From positions 124,001-188,000 of the forward strand of contig NW_012236504.1 of the NCBI RefSeq assembly GCF_000787575.1: a stretch of 64,000 nucleotides of DNA, given 5' to 3'. Under the pieces are notes generated by a model. The model did not search any database. It was not told the DNA's origin and was given only the letters and a program-made list of their open reading frames with translations. Position 1 is the first letter of the stretch; every line of letters starts with the position of its first letter. Origin of the DNA: Acytostelium subglobosum LB1 (lineage: Eukaryota > Evosea > Eumycetozoa > Acytosteliales > Acytosteliaceae). Below, in pieces: positions 49,516 to 61,001 of this stretch. The translations under genes were made by a program, and so were the position numbers.

Positions 49516-50765
49516 CTAGAGCTGGTGCGAAATCATAGATGAGGGGTGCTCGGGGGTGCCCGACACGGGTGGGTAGGCGTCGCCGACGCCGCCTGGAGCG
49601 CCAGCCAGCGTGGTCTTGGTGATGCCCTTCTTGGCCATTCCAACATCCCAGTCCAGTCTCAATCGTCTTCCATGGACATCGGTGGTCGTATAGCTAATCG
49701 TGCGTGATAATGTATCGAACGGTTCATAATCGTATCGACATGTCGGCGGTATATATGAGCAACTGATCATCGTCATCCTCATCCTCGTCCTCGTCTTGGG
49801 TTTTGATTCAATCGCATTGCTGATGTATTTGTGTTTGTGTGTGATTGGACTACTTACGTCTTGTAGGCCTCTTCGGCGTCGGCCTTGTTCTCAAACTCGA
49901 TGAAGGCAAAGCCCTTGTTGTGACCAGTGCGCTTGTCGATGCCAACATTGACATTCACCAATGGACCAAACTTACCAAACAGCGACGACAAGTGAGTGTC
50001 GTTGAAGTGGTATGGCAAGTTGCCAACGAACAGACACTTGCTCTTCTCTCTCTCCTCTGGGTCCATGATGTGGCTATGTGGATATAACATGTGTATTAGT
50101 ATCATATCATAACATTAAGTTAATATAACAAACATACTTCTCCTTCTTGGGTGGTCTTCTGTAGGGGCTACCTCTGTCCCTACCACCCATGCCGTAGCCT
50201 CCTCCATAGCCACCGCCACCGTAGCCGCCACCGCCACCGCCACTGCCGTAGCCGCGACGGTCGTATCCACCACCGTATCCGCCATCTCTGTATGGGTCGC
50301 GACTATATCCACCATAGTCTCTCGAGTCCCTGTAGTCTCTATCTCTGTATCCCCCACCGGTGGCACCACCATAGCCGCCACCTCCTGCACTGCTGTATCT
50401 CGATGGATAGCGACGGTCGCCGCCACCACCATAGTCGCCGTAGCCACCGCCGCCGCCACCACCGTAGCCGCCGCCATATCCCCCACCGTAACCGCCGTAG
50501 CCGCTGCCGCTGCCATAGCTGCTGCTGTAGCCACCGCTACCGTATCCCGAGGGAGGGGGTGGGGGTGGTGGCGGGTAGTCCGCATACGATGAGCTACGTC
50601 TCGATGGCGAGTATCTGTCGTAGGTATCTGGGTTCTGGCCTACTTCGTCTCTCTTTGGTTCGTCCTATATATTCGTCATCCAACATCATCATACATGAAT
50701 GAAGTATATTAGTATATTACTCTTATTATCATATTCTTCTAATCAATCATCATATTTCATACCAT
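49516..50765 (-). CDS. Gly/Tyr/Arg-rich RNA-binding protein with one RRM
   Basis: Exons appear to be 50765-50763, 50664-50138, 50073-49858 and 49693-49516. Exon 2 codes for a GGYG/RDxR-rich region with PPPP. An RRM follows: RNP2 CLFVGNLPY and RNP1 KGFAFIEF, with the last strand (GRRLRLDWDVG) restored across a 164-bp intron. The C-terminus is Gly/Pro-rich. This order, low complexity then RRM, is unusual, since most hnRNP-type proteins have the Gly-rich part after the RRM. The start is uncertain: the model places the intron directly after the ATG, joining it to DEPKRDEVG. No other in-frame ATG is available before the exon 2 acceptor. Likely in nuclear mRNA processing. Confidence 0.75.
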
Positions 50766-51142
50766 TATATGAATTTATATATATTATAACAAGTATTATT
50801 ATGATGTGTGTTTGACAAGAATGAATGAATGAAGTAAGTGTGTTTGACTTCTTCTTCTTTCCCCTTCTTCACCCAACAACTCAAGAAAAAATAAGATTTA
50901 ATTGATGGAGTTCCCAACTTCCAACAACAAATGAAGAGGTGGAAGGAGCATGCTTATGTTGCTATCAAGTAAGGGTAGTTTAATATATATATCGCGATGG
51001 TTCGTTATGTATGAATGAATGAATGAATGATGGTTAAAAGTGTCGAGTATAATGATGGTTGGCTTGGGGAAATGGTTCGATCGTGCACGTCAATCAATCA
51101 ATCAATCAATCAACTGACTGGATGGATGGAATGTCCAAAGGT
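50766..51142. other. Spacer between the RRM gene and the SOD-fold gene
   Basis: A/T-rich at 50700-50830, with AATG and TCAA runs (51010-51030, 51090-51110). No frame of note. Confidence 0.6.
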
Positions 51143-52133
51143 TTACTCGTCCAATGTCTGACCCTCCACTCTAGTCTTTGTCTCCTTATCGAAAAGCAAA
51201 GCATTCATAAACTTCTCCTCCACAAAGTCCCAATCGATAAAGTTCCAATAGTTGGCGATATATCTCTGTATAAGTTTGATTGATTGATTGATCAATCATT
51301 GAATGGTAAGTATCATGTATCTATCAATCAGTCGGTCATGTGTGATACATACATATTTGTTGTTCTGATAGTCGAGATAGTAGGAGTGTTCGTGGAGATC
51401 GAGACAGAGCAGTGGATAGGTGTTCTCCATCTCGTATGGTGAACCGTAATCATAGGTGTTCAGGATCTCTAGTGATTTACCACGGAACACCAACCAAGTG
51501 TATCCTGGTGCTGCCATTGCTGATGCATTCTGCGAGAACTATAGTGTCCAATGATGATGATGATGTTAGAGGGATCATTCCAACTCCTCGCGATCCTGAT
51601 CAATCAATCGCTGAGACACATACTTTGATCTGGAAGTCCTTGAAGGAACCAAAGTCCATGCGGAATGCCTTGAGCATGAAGGTCGATGGTGTGGTGACAC
51701 GATCGGTGATGCTGCGCCAAAAGAATGAATGGTTGAAATGGGATGAAGCCAGACGGAAGAATGTTGCATCCTCCTTATCAGTGCATGATGCTTTCAGAGT
51801 ATGCATGATCTGTTGGTCCTTGTATGGAGTGTCTTATAGTGTTGTTGATGATATTGTTGTTAGAGTGAGTTGATGATGATCGCATGACGAATGATTGAAC
51901 GAATGAGACGACATACTATCGATGAGGTTGTTAGCCTTGTCAATGTCAGCACGATGCAACTCGAGATGGGCAGCGATGGCCTTATCGGAGAGGAAGGGCG
52001 ACAGACCCTTGGTCTGATAGGGCACCTCTGGCATTCTGTAGTATGATCGCTGCAACAGTTGTGAATTGACTCCACTCTTTGTCAACAGCTGTGTGACACC
52101 CTTCATCGAGTTTGCGCTGAATCTGCCCAACAT
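51143..52133 (-). CDS. Mitochondrial Fe/Mn superoxide dismutase-fold protein
   Basis: Exons are 52133-51917, 51832-51624, 51538-51353 and 51265-51143, giving 244 codons. The N-terminus is basic and Ser-rich, a likely mitochondrial signal. The SOD fold is recognised by FNHSFFW, RMDFGSFKDF, YTWLVF, LDLHEHSYYLDYQNNK and a NYWNFIDWD end. His of NHSFFW, and Asp and His of DLHEH, fit three metal ligands. Ungapped alignment against LHHSKHHAAYVNNL gives LELHRADIDKANNL, in which the first ligand His, the gateway His and Tyr are replaced. It is therefore either an altered SOD or, more likely, a SOD-fold component of the mitochondrial ribosome (mS42/mS43-like). Confidence 0.8.
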
Positions 52134-53231
52134 CTTCCTGTTCTATATTAGTTATATATATGTATTAATAAGTAGTTGTTGTAGTTATAGAGTCTCCTCT
52201 CAATCATTCATTCAATCACACACAGACGAGACGAAACTCTCTCATTTCTGATCATCATCACCCAGAGTCCAAAACAAAAAAAAACAAACGAGACGCACAA
52301 AGATGTTTAGGTGTCTGGGATGGATGTCAATGAAGTACTATTGCCTGAGCATGGAAGGGATGGACCAAGCTCAGTCGTTGTACCTTGTACCGAGGCGCAC
52401 ATTGATGGACACCATACTAAGTGTCGCTAATAGTCATGACAAAGGTGGAGCACTTGTGCTTCAGCCATTACTACCAAAGTCACATGACCATCTACTCTTT
52501 TATGTGTGCAATCAATTTTATTGGACTAGTTCCACAACTGTTAGATAGATGTTTGAATGATTGAATGTTTGAATGAAGTAACCTTGAGCAAAAGGGAAAA
52601 TGATATATTATGATCATTTCTTTCTTTGAATGTGTAGGAAGATAGATAATCATTATGATTTTTAGCCTGGGCATGGGAAAATTGACCACTTAATGTTACT
52701 CTTGCCGGAGGATTAGGGAATGCATAGGTGGTTGACAACGATCGAGGTGATGTATGATAAACAATTCCCTCAGCGATATGATCTGAATTAATTTACCTTG
52801 CCTGACATGGCATAATCCATCATCGCACCAACTTCGTCTGACTCTTCGTATGACGATCAATCAAATAAACATCACAGTTGTTTTTGAGTTGAACTCAACA
52901 CAATTTCAACTTTATTCTGTGTGTTGCTTTCTTCAACTTCTTTCCAAGGCCACAAGATGAGTGAGACCCTTTGGCGTGCCACGCATACACCCAAACTTCT
53001 AACTTTGTGTCAGTCAACAACATTCTTCTTAAGTCATTTCAATCACACATTCTCTATCTATCTTGTTATATTTATATTTATACAAATATTGTATCTTTAT
53101 AATAATATATATGTTTGTGGTGTGTATGTCTATATTCAATTAATCAACCAAACAATCAATCAAACAACAAATATATATATATAATATAGTCACAAAGACA
53201 AAGACAAAGACAACAATAACAGAAAGCAGCA
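52134..53231. other. Divergent spacer, no clear gene
   Basis: A 1.1-kb gap between divergent SOD-fold and TM9 genes. One plus-strand frame (52303-52548, 81 residues, ending FYWTSSTTVR) has no recognisable features and is not supported further. From 52900 on, the DNA is T- and A-rich with ATATATA runs, ending with a CAAAGA run just upstream of the TM9 start. Confidence 0.5.
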
Positions 53232-55340
53232 ATGATGATATCAAAGAGTAGTGTGATGATGATCATCACATTTGTGGCGATGATGACATCATTGGTGATG
53301 GCAGCCGACAGTCACAAGTACAAGCATGGCGATAACATCCCATTCTATGTTAATAATGTTGGTCCGTTCTCCAACCCAACAGAGACTTACGAGTATTACA
53401 CGCTGCCCTACTGCAAGCCTGAGCACCTGACGCACAAAAAGACAAAGCTGGGCGAGATCCTCAAGGGCGACTCGGCCGTGCTCTCCGACTACGACCTGCC
53501 CTTCAAGGTGAACCTCCAGGACAAGATCCTGTGCGAGATGGTGCTCACCAAGAAGGACATTGCCAAGTTCAAGGAGGCAATCGACGAAATGTACTATGCT
53601 GAGATGATCTACGACGACCTGCCCATCTTCTCGTACATTGGTGCCTCCCAAGAGGACAAGATCACCAAGACTACAAGATATGTCTTGTTCACTCATCTTC
53701 CATTCCATGTTGAATTCAATGATAATCAAGTATGTTGTTCGTTGTTCATCTCATTCAAACTCAGCTCAATCAAACTAATCATTCAATCTATCAACTTCAC
53801 AGGTCATTCGCATTGAGATAGATACAGAGTCATTGAGTGGAGTTGAGTTGGCTGATCAGGATGAGTTAAAGGTTACATTGGCCTACTCGGCTACATGGTC
53901 ACCACGCGACTTCCCCTTCTCAAAGAGAATGGAATTGTATGAAGACTTCTTCCCAAAGGAGCTAGAGATTCATTGGCTATCAATCATGAACTCCTTCTTC
54001 TTGGTGATCTCTCTCACAGGTTTCCTCTCGATCATCATCATGAGAGTGCTCAAGAACGACTACTCTAGATATTCAAAGGTTGACGAAGAAGAGGAAGGTG
54101 ATTGTATGTTATTATACTTGATTGATCATGATCATTACACTCACTAACACATCAATCGATCGAACATTCAATGTATGCAGACCAAGAGGACTATGGATGG
54201 AAGTTGATTCATGGCGATGTGTTTAGGTTCCCTCCACACAAGAGCATATTCTCGGCACTGTATGGTGTTGGCTGGCAGTTCATCACCATCGTTACAGGCA
54301 TTCTGTTGCTGGCACTGTTTGGCATCTTCTATCCAAACAATGGAGGCAACATGTATGTTGCTGGTATCATTCTCTACGCTCTTACTTCAAGTAACTATCA
54401 ATCAATCAATCAATCAATCAACAGTTGGAGCATCACCATCACTCACATCATACTTACACTCACTCACTCATAATCAATCAAACTACTTAGTTATCTCTGG
54501 CTTCCAATCAGCCAAAATGTACAAAAACATGGGAGGACTGCAATGGACTTGGAACATTGTATTGACTGCGACTATTTTTACTGTGCCACTGCTTTGCGTT
54601 GCATTCCTTTCCAACACGGTTGCCGTGACATGGCACTCGACCGTCGCCATCCCCATCCTGACGATCATCGAGGTGCTGACGATCTGGGCCTTTGTCGGCT
54701 TCCCCCTGACGGTGATTGGAGGCATTGCCGGCCGCCGTCTGTCGGGCCAGCTCGAGGTGCCCTGCCGCACCAAGAACTTCCCACGCGAGATCCCACCCAT
54801 CCCCTGGTACCGTCGTCTGCCCTTCCAGATGATGATGGCCGGCTTCCTGCCATTCAGTGCCATCTACATTGAGCTGTTCTACATCTTCAACTCTGTGTGG
54901 GGTCACAACTCCTACACACTATACGGTATCCTCTGTCTAGTGTTCATCATCCTGATCATCGTCACAGCATGCATCACTGTAGCCTTTACCTATTTCCAAC
55001 TATCAATGGAAGATCATCGATGGTGGTGGATATCCTTTATCAATGGAGGGTATGTATCCAAGTCCAGGATGGTGTCTACACTCACTCACATGATGTACTA
55101 ACTCATCACTCAACTCAATCCAACTCAACTCCAAACAGCTCGACAGGTATATTCATTTACATTTACAGTATATTCTATTATTACTACCGATCACACATGT
55201 ACGGACTGCTGCAGACGACCTTTTACTTCACGTACATGTTCATCGTATGCTACTTCTTCTTCATCATGCTTGGCACCGTTGGATTCTTCAGTTCTTTAAT
55301 ATTTGTAAAGAGAATCTATAAGAACTTGAAGTCTGATTAA
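53232..55340 (+). CDS. TM9 superfamily protein, TM9SF1-like (Phg1 family)
   Basis: Exons are 53232-53729, 53803-54103, 54181-54390, 54491-55049 and 55139-55340. A signal peptide is followed by a luminal domain with NNVGPFSNPTETYEYY and EMYYAEMIYDDLPI. The first span follows LEIHWLSIMNS. Then comes a cytosolic segment (GWKLIHGDVFRFPP) and eight more spans with FPLTVIGGI, PCRTKNFPREIPPIPWYR and AFTYFQLSMEDHRWWW. The order and motifs match TM9SF1. It ends in KNLKSD, a KxD-type retrieval signal of the family. In Dictyostelium, TM9 (Phg1) proteins control adhesion and phagocytosis by sorting surface proteins. Introns 3 and 5' neighbours carry AATC runs. Confidence 0.93.
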
Positions 55341-55985
55341 TCAAAGTTAAAGTTAGTGAGTAGTTAGTCAACCTCTCATAGAAATAGTAAAACATCCATT
55401 CCATCCCTTCTCCTATCTCTCTACATTCCTGTGTCCACACCGCCGCGCTAATCCCCCCGTAAACACAATGCAACGACGACGACAATGGACCTTCAATCAT
55501 TGCCCAGGTGTGGGGCCTAGTCCCAGGGTAAGTATGTTTGCTATCAATGATATAAATTTTATCTAATATCATCTACACCAAGTCGTGTCATTGACATGGG
55601 AACTGAACTGAATGACATTGACCGACGGGATGTGATTGAGGCGGCAGTGACCCTGTGAGGGCTTAGTCCGAAAGAGAGCAGCCCCAACCATCAATCACCC
55701 TTTCAACTTCAAAATGAAATAATGGGTGGTCTTGTTTGGGAACCTTCAAGGTGGGTTCGCAGATATGATTGGTCGGTGATGATGAGTGTGGAAGTGAGGT
55801 GAGGGGAGGAGATAAGATAGAACAACAGTTGATATTATCTTTGTTGTTGTAGTTATAGTCGTAGTTATAACTAATAAATACAATATATATTTATACATAC
55901 ACATTCTAGACTCTCTCTAACGCACACTTCATTTGAATCAAATGACTAAAGTATGGATGGTTTGATTGTAAGATTGAATGATTGA
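55341..55985. other. Spacer with a GC-rich RNA-like segment
   Basis: The stretch between the TM9 gene and the threonine dehydratase gene is A/T-rich at 55820-55985 but contains a GC-rich piece at 55500-55760 with the marks of SRP RNA (listed separately). No protein-coding gene was found. Confidence 0.6.
55500..55760 (+). ncRNA. Putative signal recognition particle (SRP) RNA
   Basis: A helix-8-like element is visible: GGGC (55659-55662), UUAGUCC, GAAA tetraloop (55670-55673), then GAG, AGCA (55677-55680) and GCCC. The AGCA followed by GCC opposite a GNAA-type loop is the SRP54-binding site, as in E. coli GGUCCGGAAGGAAGCAGCC. Flanking TGATTGA (55633-55639) and TCAATCA (55691-55697) pair as helix 5. 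A 5' segment with GGGGCCTAGTCCCAG (about 55512-55526) recalls the Alu-domain sequence around GTAGTCCCAG. One C-A mismatch in helix 8 is present. Ends are estimates. A degenerate DUSE-like CCCGTAA lies at 55456-55462. Confidence 0.5.
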
Positions 55986-58900
55986 ATGATTAACATGAAA
56001 TATGAACAGAAACAAAATAGAGCATCAAGAGATGAACCAATGACAAATGGTGATGCAGATGAACAGACGACTGGAAGCTCAACAACACCTTTGAAGAAGT
56101 CAAAGTCATCTACTTCGACTACATCCACGACAACTTCAACATCAACAAAGACGACGACGAATGGAAATGGTGATGCTTCACCAATGGAAGTGTCAATGTC
56201 TGCAATGATTAATAATAGTGAGAAGTTGGTCAATGGCGGATTGTCTTCCAACCCCTTGGAGACACTAGCTGGATTCGACCAGATACTTGGCGATGGCGTG
56301 CTCAGGAAGGAGGGCAGCAACGAGGTGGACTTCATCGCCACCGTCAACAGGATGTCCAAGTTCACCCATCAGTACCTCAAGATCACACCGCAGTACAACT
56401 ACGAGCTGCTGAGTCAGCAGCTCAAGTGCGACGTGCAGCTCAAGCTGGAGAACCTCCAGCTGTTTGGTGATCTCTATGTGCGTAACTGTCTCAGTATCCT
56501 GCTGTCCAACTACTTCAATCAGACCAAGCGACTGGGTTGCGAGTTCCGCGAGATTGGCGGATTTGTCCTCGTCCTGGACCCATCCACGCCAGAGCAGCAG
56601 GTGCATCTCACCGGCACCGTCCTGACGGCTCTGCATCTCAAGATGAAGTTCATCATCTACGTGGCGCCCGGCCAGCTCTCGCTGCTCCAGGTCGTCCAGC
56701 TGTACATGTGCCATGCACGTGGCGCCAAGCTCATCTTCCACAAGGGCAACACAAAGGAATGCTATGAGCGTGCACAGCAGCACGCCAACGACCTGCACAT
56801 GGTCTACATCGAGCTCAAGTTCAGTCTGCAATTCTCGCTGATTGGTTCAGCAACGCTTGCCGAGGAGATCATGGAGCAGAGCCCAGACCGCCAGACCATC
56901 GTCATCCCACTGCGTCTCTACACGATTGGCTGGAGCTATGTGTCGTCCATTCCGCTCTATCTCAAGATGAAGAACAGAGACTTCAAAGTGATCGTCTGTC
57001 AGATGACAGAGGATCTCTACGGCATGGATGTTGAGGGTAGAGAGTTCAACAGACAGTCGCTGTTCCCTGACCGCATGGAGATTGGCTGGCTGGCCCTCAT
57101 TCACGACCAGTCCGATCTAACCAACGTGTTTGATGCGTTCGACGCCAGGAACCAGGGCAAGTTCACGCCAGCCGACATTACACAGTTGCTCCAAGTGATG
57201 GGAGGTGATGCCAACAAGAACACAGTCATGTCACAAAAGACATCCTACAGCAAGACCGAGTTTGTCAACGAGGTCATCACGATCAGTCTGTCAAACACCA
57301 TCCTCAAGGAGAAGGAGTCATCATACTTCCTTGCCCAATTCTCTTTGGACAACCTCCAGGACAAGAAGTAAGTATCATCAGTCCAGCGATCATCAACCAA
57401 TCAATCAATCACAGACACTCACTCGTTCAATCTCCAGGATCATCGACCAACTCCTCCCTGTCACAGAGGACCAAGCTGCTATTGCTTTCATCAAGTGCCT
57501 CGAGTACACTCATACACTGACGAGTGGCAAGGGTTCAATCTCATTGGGTGGTATGCTCTCTGGTAACATCCCCTTCAAGAAGGATGAGAAGTTTGTCGTG
57601 TTGATCTCGGGAGGATTCATCGATGTCATCGACTTCCAGACTATTCTTAACTATGCGCTCGATCTGGCTGGCCAGACATTCGAAGTGGCACTCGATCTTC
57701 CAGACAATGCCAACGCGCTCACCAAGGTGCTGAACGTCATTGGTTCGAACAATGTGTCGGTACAGGAGATCAACATGGACCGTTCATGCGAGTCGCTGCG
57801 ACAGTATCACGTCAGAGTGTCTATCATGTGTAACTCGAGGAACTTTGAGCAGCAGAGGAAGGTGCTAGACGTCCTTGATGCTCAGGGCTTCAAAAGATTG
57901 CCCAGACTCACAGGCAGTGGCAAGGCTGAGTCGCGTCCCTCGATGCCCTCACCAATCATCCCTCAAGAGCTCCCACCCGTCATTCCAGCATCGCCAAAGG
58001 ATGCGCCACGCATCGACACCACCCCACTCATCAAGCGTAGCATCACCGATATCACAGTGGCATCTATCCGTGAGGCCCAGCAGAGGATCAAGCACATCAT
58101 GTCACCAACTCCCATCTATCACAGCACAACATACTCGAAGATCTGTGGATGCCAGGTGACACTGATGCTCGAGAACATTCAAAAGACTGGCTCGTTCAAG
58201 ATCAGAGGCTCTTCCAACATGGTGCTGCGCGCCATTGAGCAGAGTGAGCACAAGCCCGTGGGACTGGTGGCGGCGTCCGCTGGAAACCACGCACAAGGTG
58301 TCGCGCTGATCTCAGCCAAGGTAGGCCTCCCCTGCACCATCGTCTGTCCAGAGTATGCCCCAGACTCCAAGCTCTCGCACACCAAGCAGTATGGTGCCGA
58401 GGTCATCAAGAATGGAAAGTCACTGGAGGATGCCGTGCGTATGGCCGAGGGCATTTGCAAGGAGAGGAACTGGACCCTAGTGCGTCCCTACAACGACGTA
58501 GACGTCATTGAGGGCCAGGGCACAATGGGCTGCGACATCTACGACAAGGTTCCAGACGTGGACACTGTCATTGTGAACGTCGGCGGTGGTGGAATGATTG
58601 CTGGCATTGCTTTGTTCCTCAAGAAGATCAACCCCAACATCAGAATCATTGGTGTGCAGAGCGCCAACGTGTCGCCACTGGCTGACTTCAAGCAGACCAA
58701 CCAGCTTAGATACATTGAGCCAGCCGCCCTGTCCCTGGCAGACGGAACCAACGTCAAGCTGCCGGGTGGTGTCCACACACAGGTCCTGCACGACCTGGTT
58801 GACGAGTACGTCACTGTCAGCGAGAACGAGATCGCCTCAACCATCGTTCATCTAATGTACAACAGTCGAACTGTGTCAGAGGGTGCCGGCTGCCTGGGTC

Positions 58901-59418
58901 TGGCCGCGCTCATCCATCACAAGATCAAGGTTCGCAAGGATGAACGTGTGGTCGTCATTATCTGCGGTGGCAACATCGACATGTCCACATTGAAGCAGGT
59001 GTACGAGTATGGCCTGCGCGCACTTGGCCGCTCGTTCACCATCCATCTGACAACCTGGGACTACCCAGGCAACCTGCACAAGATCATTGCGCTGGCGGCT
59101 CGTGCCGAGTTGGTGGTTAGCGAGATCCGCCACATCAGAGGCACGGGAGACATCAACTGGAATGAGGTCACCATCTCACTGTCATTCTACAGTAACTCAT
59201 TCCATCATCAGAACTTCTTCCTGTCGCTGCTGGTCGAGGAGGGACTGTTCCCGCATGTGATTGGTCGTCGCTACATCAAGGATCACGAGCTCGTCTACCA
59301 AGTGTTTGACAAGGCCTGTGTTGGCAAGGAGAAGCAATTGAAGGAGACATTCTCCGAGAGACAAAAGGCATTCTTGGAGCAGTATGGCAAGCAAGCCAAT
59401 ACATCAACTCTCATGTAA
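55986..59418 (+). CDS. Threonine dehydratase-like protein with duplicated halves, first half degenerate
   Basis: Exons are 55986-57367 and 57438-59418, about 1120 residues. The second half (from about residue 690) is a fold-type II PLP enzyme: TPIYHSTTYSK, LENIQKTGSFKIRGSSNM with the PLP lysine, SAGNHAQGVA and the phosphate-binding VNVGGGGM. It ends in an ACT-like domain. The first half aligns with it: TPQYNYELLSQQL, LENLQLFGDLYVRN, then GSATLAEEI opposite GQGTMGCDI, IPLRLYTIG where the Gly loop should be, and LISGGFIDVI opposite IICGGNIDM, followed by its own ACT-like segment. The lysine and Gly loop are lost, so the first half should not bind PLP and is probably regulatory. ATGs at 55995 and 56040 are possible starts. 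Confidence 0.85.
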
Positions 59419-59492
59419 CCCAATCAATCAATCAAATATACATGTAAAAGAGACTGTCAATCAAGAGCAAGATAATAAACCATTATATATAT

Positions 59493-60020
59493 TCAAGAGA
59501 GGTCTACACTGATGCGATAGACTACCTTGGTGAGTCCTGTTCTCTCAGTAATAAACCGTTCAATGAGCATTCTTTGTTGATCCAGGATAGGTGTTTGAGT
59601 GATAATGAGTGGAGGTTGGTCGTCACCAGTGTAGCCAATTATTATGTTTGGTATCCATTCATTAAGTACATCTTGGAGTATAGTTAACTTGTCAGAGATC
59701 TTCTTGGGTTTGACTACAATACCAACTTGGTTACCATACTTGATTCGAGCATTCTTTAATATTGTACGTAATTCTAGTCCTGAAGTGTTTGGCTGAGTTG
59801 AAGGTGCTTCATTTATCCCATCATCACTTAACATGTACGCATAAGATACCTTGTATTCCTTCTCAATCAATATTAAGAATTCCTTCAAAGTGATATTATT
59901 GGAATCCTTTAACTCGAGAAACCATATGTATAACTCCTTCCATTCATCATCTACACCTCTCTTTCTAATTCGCAACTTATTCATCTCTTTAACAGCTAGT
60001 ACAACGTTCCTGAGATTCAT
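59493..60020 (-). CDS. Hypothetical protein
   Basis: A single-exon frame of 175 codons from an ATG at 60020, with a near-normal residue composition and no low complexity. It begins with a basic helix (NKLRIRKRG) and has a hydrophobic KVSYAYML segment and an LRTILKNARIKYGNQVGIVV stretch. No family is recognised. The gene is convergent with the threonine dehydratase gene, with only 74 bases between the stops, which favours a real gene. Confidence 0.55.
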   Translation of the reverse strand: MNLRNVVLAVKEMNKLRIRKRGVDDEWKELYIWFLELKDSNNITLKEFLILIEKEYKVSYAYMLSDDGINEAPSTQPNTSGLELRTILKNARIKYGNQVGIVVKPKKISDKLTILQDVLNEWIPNIIIGYTGDDQPPLIITQTPILDQQRMLIERFITERTGLTKVVYRISVDLS

Positions 60021-61001
60021 TGACAAAAGGAAAGAGAGTTTCCAAACTCAAAGGTGGCGATAATATGGTCATGGTCCAGAAGGATCTTTAAAGGAAATTA
60101 AATAATTAATTTTGAATGAATATATACACAAACTTACCAATACCTTTGAGTATGGAAAAGTTGGATATTATTAAATCTATTGGCACCAAGTCAACTGGAA
60201 TTGGAACCAATGATCCAAATATTATTATCTCTTATGTACACACTCCCATATTTTCGTGATTAGTAATCACAAAAAGTATAAGCAATATCTTGTTTAAGTC
60301 ATGTCTAGTTCTAGTACTAGTATTTAGATGATATTGACCCATCTTTGACCTATAGTCAGGCCCAAACCGACCAGACCCAAAACCTAGATCAGTCTCCATA
60401 GTTTCTATCTTTGCACTGATGTTCAACCCGACACACCCCGAATGTTACGCTACACTTTCTCTCTAAAAAGATATCTTTGGATAAAATTATTTTATAATCT
60501 ATATGAGGACCATCTCATTGAAGGGTACCCTCTTTGGACGAAAGATTGATAAATACATAATTGAATAGACATATTTGCAGGGTATTAATGATAAACACAG
60601 ACTATCAGAACACCAACAATCATCAGAATGATGCCCATTCGTTTACTTGTGTTAGGTCCAGGACAAATCAGGTGGGCGAATGCGAATTTTCGAACGAGGT
60701 AGTCAAAAAAAAGATGGGCTCTAAAAAAATCCAATTCTCTTTGCTTTAGTGTGTGAGTGTGTGTTTGTTGATGGACTCGTGTCCTCTGCATCGATCCACA
60801 CCACTCATCTTGGCACTCCCAACTACAGACAGTGTGTGAGCTATGCTGACTGACTGACCCACATCCAATCACTCACCTTCCATCCAATCACTCTCTATTT
60901 ATTCATAGTTCTATCTGTGATCAAATAATCATATAAATAACTATATTTTATCTTAATATATATCAATATATCAATATATCAATCAAACTAACATCTAAAC
61001 A
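60021..61001. other. Spacer upstream of the RNase T2 gene
   Basis: Divergent region of nearly 1 kb. It is A/T-rich in most parts, with ATATATCAATATATCAATATATC at 60956-60980 close to the RNase start. Small frames near 60561-60872 lack support. No RNA gene is seen. Confidence 0.5.

Noticed and set aside
50151-50702. Arg/His-rich plus-strand frame of 183 codons
   Set aside because: It is the antisense reading of the Gly/Tyr-rich exon of the RRM gene.
52303-52548. 81-codon plus-strand frame between the SOD-fold and TM9 genes
   Set aside because: No recognisable domain, no splice partner and no conservation evidence; left as possible chance.
52745-52795. Possible C/D box snoRNA (GTGATGT followed by CTGA)
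   Set aside because: The distance between the boxes is too short for a normal C/D snoRNA and no terminal stem is visible.
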